A program made the position numbers and the translations under genes. From assembly GCF_007992175.1 (NCBI RefSeq), contig NZ_BJZT01000024.1:1-64000 (forward strand): a stretch of DNA of 64,000 nucleotides, given 5' to 3'. Numbering within the stretch: the stretch's first letter is position 1; every line of letters starts with the position of its first letter. Below the pieces are notes generated by a model, which made no database searches, was not told the DNA's origin, and saw nothing but the letters and a program-made list of their open reading frames with translations. The DNA comes from Methylobacterium haplocladii (lineage in GTDB: Bacteria > Pseudomonadota > Alphaproteobacteria > Rhizobiales > Beijerinckiaceae). Shown one piece after another: positions 20,981 to 29,194 of the stretch.

Positions 20981-21211
20981 ATGGCTCAGAACACCCCGAA
21001 CGGGCGCACGCCGGGCCTCTCGATGGCCGAGTTCAACGCCCGCGCCAAGAAGATCGCCGCCTCCACCGGCGAAGTCGAGAAGGGCTCCGCCCGCCGCTCG
21101 CCCCCCTCCCGCTTCCGCCGCGACAGCCCCGCCGCCCCGAAGCCCGCCGCCGAGCCGGCCGGCGAGAGCGAGACGACGGAGACGGAGGCGAGCGAGTCCA
21201 GCGAGAGCTGA
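20981..21211 (+). CDS. small hypothetical protein, Ser/Ala/Glu-rich (76 residues)
   Basis: Starts MAQNTPNGRTPGLSMAEFNA after AGAGGACAG, a fair ribosome-binding site. The first half is basic and helical, the second half a low-complexity tail rich in Ala, Pro, Glu, Ser and Thr, likely disordered. No family recognised. It is divergent from the first csp gene and is followed by a family A repeat and a terminator. Confidence 0.6.
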   Translation: MAQNTPNGRTPGLSMAEFNARAKKIAASTGEVEKGSARRSPPSRFRRDSPAAPKPAAEPAGESETTETEASESSES

Positions 21212-21221
21212 GCCCTCCTCC

Positions 21222-21310
21222 GTCATTGCGAGCGTAGCGAAGCAATCCAGGGCCACCCCACACCGGTGGTGAAGCGACCCTGGATTGCTTCGCCTTCGGC
21301 TCGCAATGAC
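21222..21310. repeat. family A inverted repeat (GTCATTGCGAG type), copy 2
   Basis: 89-bp imperfect palindrome with arms GTCATTGCGAG...GAAGCAATCCAGGG and CCTGGATTGCTTCG...CTCGCAATGAC around a short loop. It lies directly behind the small gene at 20981. Confidence 0.8.
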
Positions 21311-21329
21311 GATTTGGGTCACCCAACAG

Positions 21330-21357
21330 AAGCCGCTCCTCGCCGGGCGGCTTTTTC
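21330..21357 (+). terminator. rho-independent terminator
   Basis: Stem AGCCGC / GCGGCT followed by TTTTT (21352-21356) on the plus strand. It would end transcription from the small gene at 20981. Confidence 0.7.
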
Positions 21358-21371
21358 ATGGGTACGCGCGG

Positions 21372-21483
21372 GCTCTCCTCCCCCTTGTGGGGAGGCGTTG
21401 GAGGTGGGGGTGGCTCCGCCTGCCACCAACCCAGGCCAGCGGAACCACCCCCACCCTCGATCCCTCCCCACAAGGGGGAGGGA
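21372..21483. repeat. family C palindromic repeat, copy 1
   Basis: About 112 bp; outer arms CTCCCCCTTGTGGGGAGG / CCTCCCCACAAGGGGGAGG, inner arms GGAGGTGGGGGTGG / CCACCCCCACC. Related to the copy at 57706. Confidence 0.75.
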
Positions 21484-21498
21484 AGGCGCTCCACCCAC

Positions 21499-21529
21499 GA
21501 AAAAAGCCGCCCCCGAGGGAGCGGCTTTC
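21499..21529 (-). terminator. terminator of the second csp gene
   Basis: Stem AAGCCGC / GCGGCTT with a six-base T run on the minus strand (21500-21505), 46 bases beyond the csp stop. Confidence 0.8.
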
Positions 21530-21574
21530 CTGCCGAGCGCCGGACCCGACGGGGCCGGCAAACGGTTCGACGGA

Positions 21575-21784
21575 TCAGGCCGACTGGAGCTGCGCGGCGG
21601 CCTTCTTGCCGGAGCGCTTGTCGGTCTCGAGCTCGAACGAGAGCTTCTGGCCCTCGACGAGGTTGCGCATGCCGGCGCGCTCGACGGCGGAGATGTGTAC
21701 GAACACGTCCTGTCCGCCGTCATCCGGCTGGATGAAGCCGAAGCCCTTGGTCTCGTTGAACCATTTCACGGTACCGGTGGTCAT
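21575..21784 (-). CDS. cold-shock protein (CspA family), second copy
   Basis: 69-residue cold-shock domain with KGFGFI and DVFVHIS motifs; differs from the first copy mainly in the last third ([19 protein letters not shown]). Both are on the minus strand about 1 kb apart, each with its own terminator and with a shared leader architecture, so they are probably a duplication that kept its regulatory RNA. Confidence 0.96.
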   Translation of the reverse strand: MTTGTVKWFNETKGFGFIQPDDGGQDVFVHISAVERAGMRNLVEGQKLSFELETDKRSGKKAAAQLQSA

Positions 21785-21928
21785 GTAGAATCCTTAGAAT
21801 CTTCGCAGGCTTGTCATGTGGTTAGCACTCCGCGCGGACGCGAAGGGCCGGAGATACCGATAGGGGTGGAAACGACGGAACCGCCCTGCGAAGGAGTCAC
21901 GGCCCGGAAAGTCCGGCCACAGATCGAT
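21785..21928 (-). promoter_or_regulatory. structured 5' leader of the second csp gene
   Basis: The same ordered blocks as in the first csp leader occur at 21801 (CTTCGCAGG), 21856 (ACCGATAG), 21878 (GAACCGCCCTGCGAAGG) and 21921 (AGATCGAT). CTTCGCAGG (21801-21809) and CCTGCGAAG (21885-21893) again give a perfect 9-bp helix in the mRNA, about 17 bases before the start codon, although the intervening 75 bases have diverged. Beyond it (21930-22121) the base composition turns AT-rich and no gene is seen. Confidence 0.65.
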
Positions 21929-22121
21929 ACGTAGGAGATGGGGTGCTGGGGCGGGATGGCAAGGCTCTGGCAATTCTAAGGACCGAAGCCTGACAGAGCC
22001 ACCTACAATTCAGGATTATTGTCTCCGAGATTGCGCTCGCGACGGCTTCCAATATGATTTTCCCAGTAATAAAAGTTTTCATCTCAAATAAAAGGCAAAA
22101 AGAATAATTAATTTACTCAAC

Positions 22122-23099
22122 TTAAAGGCAGCATCTCTTAAATTTTTTTCCACTGCCGCACGGGCATGGATCATTTCTGCCGATTTTCATATTAAATCTG
22201 CTGCTACGCTTCGTGAATTTCATACCTTTTGGCATAGTACTCACCAAATAATCTAGTTTAGCATTCTTCTTCCAAGGGTATTTTAACGATACTCCAAAAA
22301 TAGGAGAAGGCACATTAGGACGCAGGAGAATGCCATACCACTCACGCGCGTTTTGACTATATTTTCTTATCTCGCAATGTGATTTTAGTTTTTTTGAAGA
22401 AATATCAATATCTGAGAGGCTGCAGTGAATTGTTAAACCGGCATTAGCGTCTCCTATTCCAACTGTTAAGTCATGGAAACCCCCATCGCTTATCGTCATT
22501 GCACTAATACGATCAATGCCGTTGCTGATATATTCTAACGTTTCCTCGGAAAGTGTAAGCAACAAAAAACCGAAATCGACACTGTGTTCATTGTCTGATG
22601 CTTCGATCCGAGAAATGAGCTGTCCTAAACTTGTGTTTGTAAATCTTGTCAATATCCCATCAGGCGTACGTTGTCCTGGGAGGCCTTCCCGTCTCACGAG
22701 CATAGCTGCGTCGAGATCAGCAGAAATATCTTCATGCAGCTGAACAAAATCGTGATTATCACCTATCCATAGATTTCTTTTTATGTGATACGACAGTATT
22801 GTTAATTCGTTTACTGAAAATATTCTATCATTGTATTGCAGTCTCTTGTCTATATAACTTAGTAAGTATAAAGGAGTATGCAACATTTCGCACATTACGT
22901 CCAAGTTAAATATATCACACACGAATGGTTGAGATATAATTTCGTGCTTGTTAGTGCGAAGAAAAATTCGCGACTGGAAAGAAAGAGCTGGGTAATGATC
23001 TGAAATGAGACAAATAGGGTATATTTTGCGAATGCTTTTACTAAGATTTATCAGGTTTCCGCAGTCGTCTCTCAGAACAGTTTCTGTTCTAAGAATCAA
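22122..23099 (-). CDS. C-terminal part of a split nuclease/SEC-C protein
   Basis: 325-residue open frame from a TTG codon, AT-rich unlike its neighbours. Its last 22 residues are a SEC-C zinc-binding motif ([18 protein letters not shown]: Cys-x-Cys then Cys-Cys). The rest is not a domain I recognise. It is in the same reading frame as the ORF upstream, separated only by TAA and six sense codons, and has no ribosome-binding site of its own. It is therefore best read as the second half of one protein of about 714 residues broken by a nonsense codon. It may be untranslated. Confidence 0.6.
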   Translation of the reverse strand: MILRTETVLRDDCGNLINLSKSIRKIYPICLISDHYPALSFQSRIFLRTNKHEIISQPFVCDIFNLDVMCEMLHTPLYLLSYIDKRLQYNDRIFSVNELTILSYHIKRNLWIGDNHDFVQLHEDISADLDAAMLVRREGLPGQRTPDGILTRFTNTSLGQLISRIEASDNEHSVDFGFLLLTLSEETLEYISNGIDRISAMTISDGGFHDLTVGIGDANAGLTIHCSLSDIDISSKKLKSHCEIRKYSQNAREWYGILLRPNVPSPIFGVSLKYPWKKNAKLDYLVSTMPKGMKFTKRSSRFNMKIGRNDPCPCGSGKKFKRCCL

Positions 23100-23117
23100 G
23101 TCTGAACATAGCCAGCC

Positions 23118-24266
23118 TTAATCGTAGGCGTCTTGAATGCTTGCTTTAAAATCAGCGGCAATAGCGAGATCATTGCCTTTTCTGGCTTCGATTGTTAACC
23201 GTTTAGTTTTTGCTTGGATTAGCAGAACTCTTCCTGCAAAAATAACCAAAACATCGATTTCGCCCGCATCTTTCTTGCCAGGAATTTCTAATTTGACGTT
23301 GCGATATACTTTGCTCGTGCCGAATACGGTCTTCAGTCTTTCATAAGCAAACTTCTCTAAAAATTCTCCCCTGTTTTTAGCAGCGATTTCCTTGTAGTTT
23401 TTGTCCGCAATCATCCAGAAAAACGGATTCTCATATAGTGCTTCAAATAGCGTATAATAATGAAACAACAAATACTTTTCGGATTCAATGCGTATTATTG
23501 GATATGCGTTTACAATATTGAAATCTCCAATTTTCGAAAACTGACTGTTGCCCGTTTCTAACGGCGGAGAAAAAGCCTCAATAACGAATCGCACTTGATC
23601 AGGGGTATAGGCCGAATTTTCTGCTATCTCTGCAGCAGAAAAAGCAAACCCAGGCAGCATAGTCCATGTCGATTGATTTGCATTTTTCAAAGTAAGTAGA
23701 TGGCGTTTCAAATTTTCATTCTGAAACTCTCCTATAATAGAAACTATATTCACTGCCAAACTAACGTCAATATTTCTATTTTTGATTAGCCATTCGTTAT
23801 CGGATGCGTATTTAAGCTTCGAGAAATCACGATATTGAAATCCGTAAGCGGAATCCCCACCGTAGAATATTGGTTCTCGAAGGACTTCACCCTTTAAAAA
23901 AGGATTCTTGTTTGAGGCTGGCTTTGCTGTCGAAATTTCGTCAATTAAGGGGCGCCCAATAACGGTGTGCAACTCCTCAAGAATCTGCTCTGTTCGAATA
24001 GCTAGCTCTGATATAGTTCGTTGGCTTACTATATCGACAGAGCAGCCAGATCGAAACCACAGGCCAATTAGAGTCGATATCTCAGTTCGAATTAATCTGT
24101 TATCCCTGAATTGTCCCGCAATAGTTTTGGCGTCTATTTCATCTTTAATGCCAATTACGTTGTCTCTGAAACAAATCGCTGCTATAACGTGCGCAAACCC
24201 AGGTTTAGAACAGATTGTTGCTAAATCAGAAAATATATCTGATTCGGGGCGGATATTATGGGTCAT
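23118..24266 (-). CDS. N-terminal part of a split protein with a NERD-like nuclease domain
   Basis: 382 residues, AT-rich, beginning MTHNIRPESDIFSDL. The C-terminal 80 residues look like a restriction-endonuclease-type fold: a helix with GEFLEKFAYERLKTVFG, then GEIDVLVIFAGRVLLIQAKT, giving the Glu, Asp and Gln-x-Lys pattern of PD-(D/E)xK / NERD enzymes. The first 300 residues are not recognised. The frame ends at a TAA after QDAYD and continues in frame into the SEC-C half. Probably acquired DNA; a defence role is only a guess from the domain type and the composition. Confidence 0.65.
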   Translation of the reverse strand: MTHNIRPESDIFSDLATICSKPGFAHVIAAICFRDNVIGIKDEIDAKTIAGQFRDNRLIRTEISTLIGLWFRSGCSVDIVSQRTISELAIRTEQILEELHTVIGRPLIDEISTAKPASNKNPFLKGEVLREPIFYGGDSAYGFQYRDFSKLKYASDNEWLIKNRNIDVSLAVNIVSIIGEFQNENLKRHLLTLKNANQSTWTMLPGFAFSAAEIAENSAYTPDQVRFVIEAFSPPLETGNSQFSKIGDFNIVNAYPIIRIESEKYLLFHYYTLFEALYENPFFWMIADKNYKEIAAKNRGEFLEKFAYERLKTVFGTSKVYRNVKLEIPGKKDAGEIDVLVIFAGRVLLIQAKTKRLTIEARKGNDLAIAADFKASIQDAYD

Positions 24267-24310
24267 TCGATCAATCTCTACCGCTATTATTGCATTTTAA
24301 GAAAAGATAC

Positions 24311-27010
24311 TCATTGGTTACGTTTCGTAACATTAACTATAGAAGCATCATCCCAACTGCCTTTCGTCTCAAACCCCAACCGCCGACAAACCGCCAACAT
24401 CGCCCGGTTCTCCGCCAGCACACTCCCCTCCACCCGCGCTATCCCCTCCGCCTTCGCCCAATCCAGCATCATCCGCATCAGCGCGTAGCCGAGCCCCACA
24501 CCCTTGATGTCCGAGCGGACCAGGATGGCGAATTCGCCGCTCTCGTGGTTGGCGTCGGCGTGGAGGCGGACCGCGCCGAGCATCGTGTCGTCCGCAGCGT
24601 CGAGGGCGACGAAGGCGATGGCGCGGGAATAGTCGAGCTGGGTCAGGCGGGCGAGGAAGGCGTGGCTGAAGTGCTTCATCGGCGTGAAGAAGCGCAGGCG
24701 CACGTCCTCCGGGTCGATCTCGGCGAAGAAGGCGGCGAACAGCCCCTCGTCCTCGGGGCGCACCGGGCGCACGCGAATGGCGCGGCCCTTCAGGGTCATG
24801 GTGCGCTCCCACGCCACCGGATAGGGCCGGATCGCGAACCGCGATGGGAATTGTTTCACGTGAAACACATCACGTCCTAGCGTCGAAGCCCGCTCCACGC
24901 GGATGCGGCCGTCGAGGCCGAGCACGCCGTCGGCGTCGGCGAGCAGCGGGTTGATGTCGAGTTCGCGCACCTCGGGCAGGTCGGCGGCGATCTGCGCGAG
25001 CTGCACCAGCACCAGGGCGATGGCATCGAAATCGGCGGCCGGCACGTCGCGATAGGCCGCGAGCCGCCGCGACACGCGTGTGCGAAAAATCTGGTCGGCG
25101 GCGAGGCGGAGGTCGAGGGGCGGCAGGCCGAGCGAGCGGTCGTCGATGACCTCGACGGCGGTGCCGCCGGTGCCGAACACGACCACGGGGCCGAAGGTCG
25201 GGTCTTCCGCCAGCCCGACGATGAGCTCGCGCCGGTTGCCCCTCGGCACCATCGCCTGCACCGCGAAGCCGGTGATGCGCGCCTCCGGCCGGAGCGTTCG
25301 CACGCGGGCGACCATGCGGGCTGCGGCCTCGCGCACATCGGCCTCGGAGGTGAGGCCGAGGCGCACGCCGCCGACATCCGACTTGTGCACGACGTCCGGC
25401 GAGACGAGCTTGAGCGCCACCGGCTCGCCGCGCGCGATCATCGGCCAGGCGGCCTCGGCGGCGCTCGTCCCGTCCGGCGCCAGCAGGCAGGGCTGCATCG
25501 GGATGGCGTAGGCCGCGAGCAGCGCCTTGACGCTGAGGGGATCGAGCCAGCTCTGCCCCGCCGCGAGGGCGCCCGCGACGATGCTTCTCGCGGTCTCGAC
25601 GTCCGGCTTGAACGCCGGGGGGAGCGAGGCCGGCGTGCGCATCAGGTTCTCCTGCGCCTCGCGGTAGCGCACCACGTGCAGGAACCCGTCGACCGCGTCG
25701 GAATCGGTGGCGAAGAGCGGGATGCCGGCCTTCGCGTAGATCGCCGCCGCCTCCGCATCCTCGCCCACCGACACCGCGAAGACCGGCTTCTTGCGATCCC
25801 CCCCGCGGCGCGCCTCGCCGACGGCGCCGGCGACCGCCTCGGCCGTCTGCCGCGCGCCGGCGCGGGCGGTGGGGACGTGGATCGCGAGCAGCGCATCGTT
25901 GCCGCGGCAGGCCAGCAGCGGCCCGAGCGCGGCGGCGTAGTCCCGCGCCTCCGCATCGACGCCGAGATCGATCGGGTTCTTGGACGTGCCGTGGCGGACT
26001 GGGGCGATGGCCTCCAGCGTCTCGGGCGTGGCGTCGGCGGCGGTGCCGCCCCGCTCGGCCAGCCTGTCGGCCGCGAGCGCGCCGATGCCGCGCCCATTGG
26101 CGACGATCATCAGCCGGTTGCCCGGAAACGGCCGCTGCCGGCGCAGGGTCTCGGCAGCGGAGAACATCTCGTCGAGGGTGTCGACCGCGAGCAGCCCCGC
26201 CCGACGGAAGGCGGCGGCGTAGACCGCATCGGGCCGGGCCAGCGCGCCGGTATGGGTCTGCGGCTCGGTCTCGGGCGCCTGATGCCGCCCCGTGCGCAGG
26301 ACCACCACGGGCTTCACCCGCGCCGCCGCCCGTGCGGCCGACAGGAACTTGCGGGCGTCGTCGACGCGGTGGAGCGAGAGCAGGATCGCGCGGGTGTGGA
26401 GATCGGCGGCGAAGTGGTCGAGGGCGTCGGCCACATCCACATCCGCCGAGCGGCCGGTGGTGAGGATCGCCGAGAAGCCGACCTCGCGCCGATGCGCCCA
26501 GGCCGCGATCGCCGAGGCCACGGTGCCGGATTGCGTCACCAGTGCGAGATCGCCCGGCCGCGGCGGATGCGCCAGAAGCGTCGCGTTCAGCCTGGCTCCG
26601 GGCACCGCCAGCCCGATGCTGTCGGGGCCGAGGAGGCGCAGGCCATGCCGTCGTGCCGCCCGCCGGGCCGCGCCGATCGGCTCCGCTTCGCCTCGCCCGA
26701 GATGCGCCGACAACACGATGACCGCCGCAGCTCCGGACGCACCGGCCTCGTCGACGATGCCGGGCACGGTGTCCGGTGGCGTGGCGATCAGGACGAGATC
26801 GGGCTTTTCGGGAAGTTCCGCGAGGTTGGCGAAGCAGGGTTCGCCGTCGATCGTCTGGTATTTGCGATTGACCGGCCGGATCGCCCCCGCAAAGCCGCCA
26901 GCACGCAACGCATCGATGACCGCGCGACCGACCGATCCGTCGCGCTCTCCCGCGCCGACGACGGCCACGCTTCGCGGCGCGAGCATCGCTGCGAAGCCGT
27001 AGGTGCTCAT
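24311..27010 (-). CDS. Pat-like protein: ADP-forming acyl-CoA synthetase domains fused to a GNAT acetyltransferase
   Basis: 899 residues. An N-terminal CoA-binding Rossmann domain (SVAVVGAGERDGSVG), succinyl-CoA-ligase-like domains and an ATP-grasp region (to about residue 715) are followed by a GNAT acetyltransferase (about 737-899). This is the layout of Salmonella Pat, which acetylates and so inactivates acetyl-CoA synthetase and other proteins. Whether the synthetase half is catalytic was not checked. The start at 27010 (MSTYGFAAMLAPRSVAVVG) is family-like. The linker at about residues 715-720 is encoded by a perfect parS site. The last residues run into the AT-rich block. Confidence 0.88.
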   Translation of the reverse strand: MSTYGFAAMLAPRSVAVVGAGERDGSVGRAVIDALRAGGFAGAIRPVNRKYQTIDGEPCFANLAELPEKPDLVLIATPPDTVPGIVDEAGASGAAAVIVLSAHLGRGEAEPIGAARRAARRHGLRLLGPDSIGLAVPGARLNATLLAHPPRPGDLALVTQSGTVASAIAAWAHRREVGFSAILTTGRSADVDVADALDHFAADLHTRAILLSLHRVDDARKFLSAARAAARVKPVVVLRTGRHQAPETEPQTHTGALARPDAVYAAAFRRAGLLAVDTLDEMFSAAETLRRQRPFPGNRLMIVANGRGIGALAADRLAERGGTAADATPETLEAIAPVRHGTSKNPIDLGVDAEARDYAAALGPLLACRGNDALLAIHVPTARAGARQTAEAVAGAVGEARRGGDRKKPVFAVSVGEDAEAAAIYAKAGIPLFATDSDAVDGFLHVVRYREAQENLMRTPASLPPAFKPDVETARSIVAGALAAGQSWLDPLSVKALLAAYAIPMQPCLLAPDGTSAAEAAWPMIARGEPVALKLVSPDVVHKSDVGGVRLGLTSEADVREAAARMVARVRTLRPEARITGFAVQAMVPRGNRRELIVGLAEDPTFGPVVVFGTGGTAVEVIDDRSLGLPPLDLRLAADQIFRTRVSRRLAAYRDVPAADFDAIALVLVQLAQIAADLPEVRELDINPLLADADGVLGLDGRIRVERASTLGRDVFHVKQFPSRFAIRPYPVAWERTMTLKGRAIRVRPVRPEDEGLFAAFFAEIDPEDVRLRFFTPMKHFSHAFLARLTQLDYSRAIAFVALDAADDTMLGAVRLHADANHESGEFAILVRSDIKGVGLGYALMRMMLDWAKAEGIARVEGSVLAENRAMLAVCRRLGFETKGSWDDASIVNVTKRNQ
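24851..24866. other. parS: parS site (ParB-binding centromere), inside the Pat-like gene
   Basis: TGTTTCACGTGAAACA is a perfect 16-bp palindrome identical to the bacterial chromosomal parS consensus. It lies within coding sequence and reads FHVKQ in the linker before the GNAT domain. ParB loads at such sites and drives origin segregation, which implies this region lies in the origin-proximal part of the chromosome. Only one copy was seen in the window. Confidence 0.9.
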
Positions 27011-27082
27011 GTGTACGTCCCGGTCTGCATCACGGCTGAGGCGGCGCAACGCTCCCGGTGCACACCCTGGCGGGCGCCGTGT

Positions 27083-27232
27083 CTAGCCCCTGGCGGCCGG
27101 CACCAGCACTAGCGTCTGGTGGAGGCGAAACACCTTCGGCCAATGCTCGCGCTCGGCCAGTTCGGCTGCCTCGGCAAGGGTGAGGTGCCGGTCCGCGGCG
27201 ACCTGATCCAGGCTCATCCAGTTGTTCTGCAT
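27083..27232 (-). CDS. possible small ORF or gene remnant (49 residues)
   Basis: ATG 27232 is directly preceded by GGAG. The product (MQNNWMSLDQVAADRHLTLA..., ending LVLVPAARG) is protein-like, with a helical stretch LAEAAELAEREHWPKVFRL. It lies 72 bases upstream of the Pat-like gene on the same strand. It might be a fragment of a larger gene whose upstream part is lost: the frame stays open for seven more codons to a TAG. No family recognised. Confidence 0.35.
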   Translation of the reverse strand: MQNNWMSLDQVAADRHLTLAEAAELAEREHWPKVFRLHQTLVLVPAARG

Positions 27233-27709
27233 CTCCGGCGCGACCTCGAAACGCTAAATGATGTGCAACGCACGACTTCGGGGCGACAACGGGTTGGGTT
27301 GGTTAACGTTCCCGGGCCCTCTCGCGGGATCGTGAGGTGCGAAACCTCGACCTTGGATTGAATCGTATCAGCTGACGCCATTAGTGTTGGCATTCAGTAA
27401 CCGCCGACACCGGCCTGTGCCGAACGGCACCGACTTCGCACCGCGCGAAACAGAGAATGAATAACGCATTCGCTGGGCAACGCTCGCTGCGCGATAGGTT
27501 GCGTGTATGCGGGCCGATCGTCTTTAGAGGCCTCGACGTAAACCGTCGAGTACTCGACCGTTTGTCAGTGAAGGCGGCTCAAGCGACTGATTTTCAGCTC
27601 GGAGCCCGTAGCTTTTTCTATAGAGCTCGTTCATCAGGGCGTCAGCGCGCTGACCGGTTGGGCCTTTGCTCCACCGAGACCGAGGGTTCGCATAGAGGAA
27701 GCGGTGATA
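27233..27709. other. intergenic region upstream of the MucR-like gene
   Basis: No supported gene. Contains a perfect short palindrome CTCGACG-TAAAC-CGTCGAG (27532-27550), a possible operator, and AT-richer stretches near 27600-27630. Open frames here overlap the regulator's start and lack a ribosome-binding site. Confidence 0.4.
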
Positions 27710-28135
27710 ATGACGAGCGAGAGCAACACTGTGCTGGACCGCGCCGAGTTGACCCGTGACATCGTCTCGACTTTCGTCAGAAGCAACCCCATCTCACCTG
27801 CCGATCTGCCTGCGCTCGTCGCGGCCGTCCATGCCATGCTGCAGCAGTTGTCTGCTCCGCAAGCGCCCGAGCCGATCGCGCGGCCGACACCGGCCGTATC
27901 GGTCCGGAAATCGATCACGCGGGAATTCCTGATCTGCCTGGAGGACGGAAAGCCGTTCAAGTCGCTGAAGCGCCATCTCCGGAGCCGATACAACCTGACA
28001 CCCGAAGAATACCGCGCCCGCTGGAACCTTCCTGCGGATTATCCGATGGTCGCGCCGAACTATGCCGATGAGCGCTCGAAGCTTGCCAAGGCGATGGGGC
28101 TCGGCAAGGAGCGCCGCGCCGTCACAGCGGAGTGA
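27710..28135 (+). CDS. MucR/Ros-family transcriptional regulator with an altered zinc finger
   Basis: 141-residue member of the MucR/Ros family of global regulators in Rhizobiales. The C-terminal DNA-binding part carries ICLEDGKPFKSLKRHL, LTPEEYRARWNLP and YPMVAPNYA, all diagnostic. In the finger the second Cys of Ros is Asp, as in many MucR proteins, but the last zinc ligand is also replaced: HLRSRY where the family has HLRTHY. ATG 27710 is preferred over GTG 27704 because it sits ten bases after AGAGGA. Family members often bind their own promoter. Confidence 0.92.
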   Translation: MTSESNTVLDRAELTRDIVSTFVRSNPISPADLPALVAAVHAMLQQLSAPQAPEPIARPTPAVSVRKSITREFLICLEDGKPFKSLKRHLRSRYNLTPEEYRARWNLPADYPMVAPNYADERSKLAKAMGLGKERRAVTAE

Positions 28136-28411
28136 TCCACTTGCCGGCTGGACCGGATGCCGTTTCGGCGCGATCCTGCGATCGATCGGGTGACTGAGGT
28201 CAGCGCATCGTCCACAGGTGTTTTACGGGCGGACTGGCATCGACCGAACTCCACCAAGCCCCTGAGGTTGCAGAGGAAGTGGCCCCGAGGGGCGTGATCC
28301 TTGCCGAGCCGCTTCGACGGCGCCGACCGCCCCGTTATCCGTCGGGCAATCGGTACCTGCGACGCTTCGCGGGTCATCGCCGTTCGTTGCGAGCTTACCT
28401 GCGCAAGGTCC

Positions 28412-29188
28412 ATGTCCGGTCGTTCCAAATCGGTCTCGCGCCTGTTCTGGACCTTCGTCGTCGGCGGCGGACTGGCGCTGGTCTACGGCAGGCCGGCACT
28501 CGTCGGGACGGGCGCCCTGCTGGCGGCGATCGTGCTCTACCGCCTCGATCGGCCACGCCGGTTCCGCGCCCTCGTCCGCCGTGTCACCCGCAAACACGCG
28601 CGCATCCTGGCGCTGCGCCGCCGCCAGGAGCGCTTCGTCGACGCCTACGGCAACACGGTCGAGGACGGCTGGCTGCGCGAGCGCGCGTATTTCGTGGAAC
28701 GCAGCATTCTGCCCAAGGTCGAGGCGCGGGGCTTCGCGGACTATGTCGAACCGCGCTGGAACGAGATGATCGCCATCGTCGAGCGGGTGGCGTCCTCGGT
28801 TCGCCTGCCCGACGAAGCGGACATGCCCGAGGACGGGGTCGCCTACGAGCGTTTCTGCGCCGGTCTCCTTCGGCAGGCCGGCTGGCAGGCTCGCCCGACC
28901 CAGGCCAGCGGCGACCAGGGTGCCGACGTCATCGCCGAGCGCGGCGGCACCCGCCTCGTCGTGCAGTGCAAGCGCTACGGAAAGCCCGTCGGCAACGGGG
29001 CCGTGCAGGAAGTGGCGGCGGCGGCCCGGCACTGGTCGGCGGAGATGGCGGCGGTCGTCTCCAATGCCGGTTTCACCCCCGCCGCCCGCAAACTGGCCGC
29101 CACGACCGGCGTGCTGCTGCTGCACCACGACGATCTCGCCGAACTATATCCCATGAGATCGGTCGGCCGGTCGCGGCTGCCGGCCTGA
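28412..29188 (+). CDS. membrane-anchored restriction-endonuclease-like (Mrr-type) protein
   Basis: 258 residues. Two hydrophobic segments in the first 45 residues anchor it; a charged, helical middle follows; the C-terminal 110 residues match the Mrr catalytic fold: YERFCAGLLRQAGW, then SGDQGADVIAERGG and LVVQCKRY, giving the Asp...Gln-x-Lys active-site pattern. Proteins of this architecture are common in Alphaproteobacteria and their function is unsettled; cleavage of DNA at the membrane is an inference from the domain. ATG 28412 is the likely start. It converges on zwf with only six bases between them. Confidence 0.82.
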   Translation: MSGRSKSVSRLFWTFVVGGGLALVYGRPALVGTGALLAAIVLYRLDRPRRFRALVRRVTRKHARILALRRRQERFVDAYGNTVEDGWLRERAYFVERSILPKVEARGFADYVEPRWNEMIAIVERVASSVRLPDEADMPEDGVAYERFCAGLLRQAGWQARPTQASGDQGADVIAERGGTRLVVQCKRYGKPVGNGAVQEVAAAARHWSAEMAAVVSNAGFTPAARKLAATTGVLLLHHDDLAELYPMRSVGRSRLPA

Positions 29189-29194
29189 CGGCGC

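Noticed and set aside
21372..21483. Palindromic repeats considered as a CRISPR array
   Set aside because: No regular direct repeats with unique spacers; the arms are inverted copies of each other.
27457..27759. 100-residue plus-strand ORF before the MucR-like gene
   Set aside because: It overlaps the MucR-like start in another frame, has Arg/Ser-rich composition and no ribosome-binding site.
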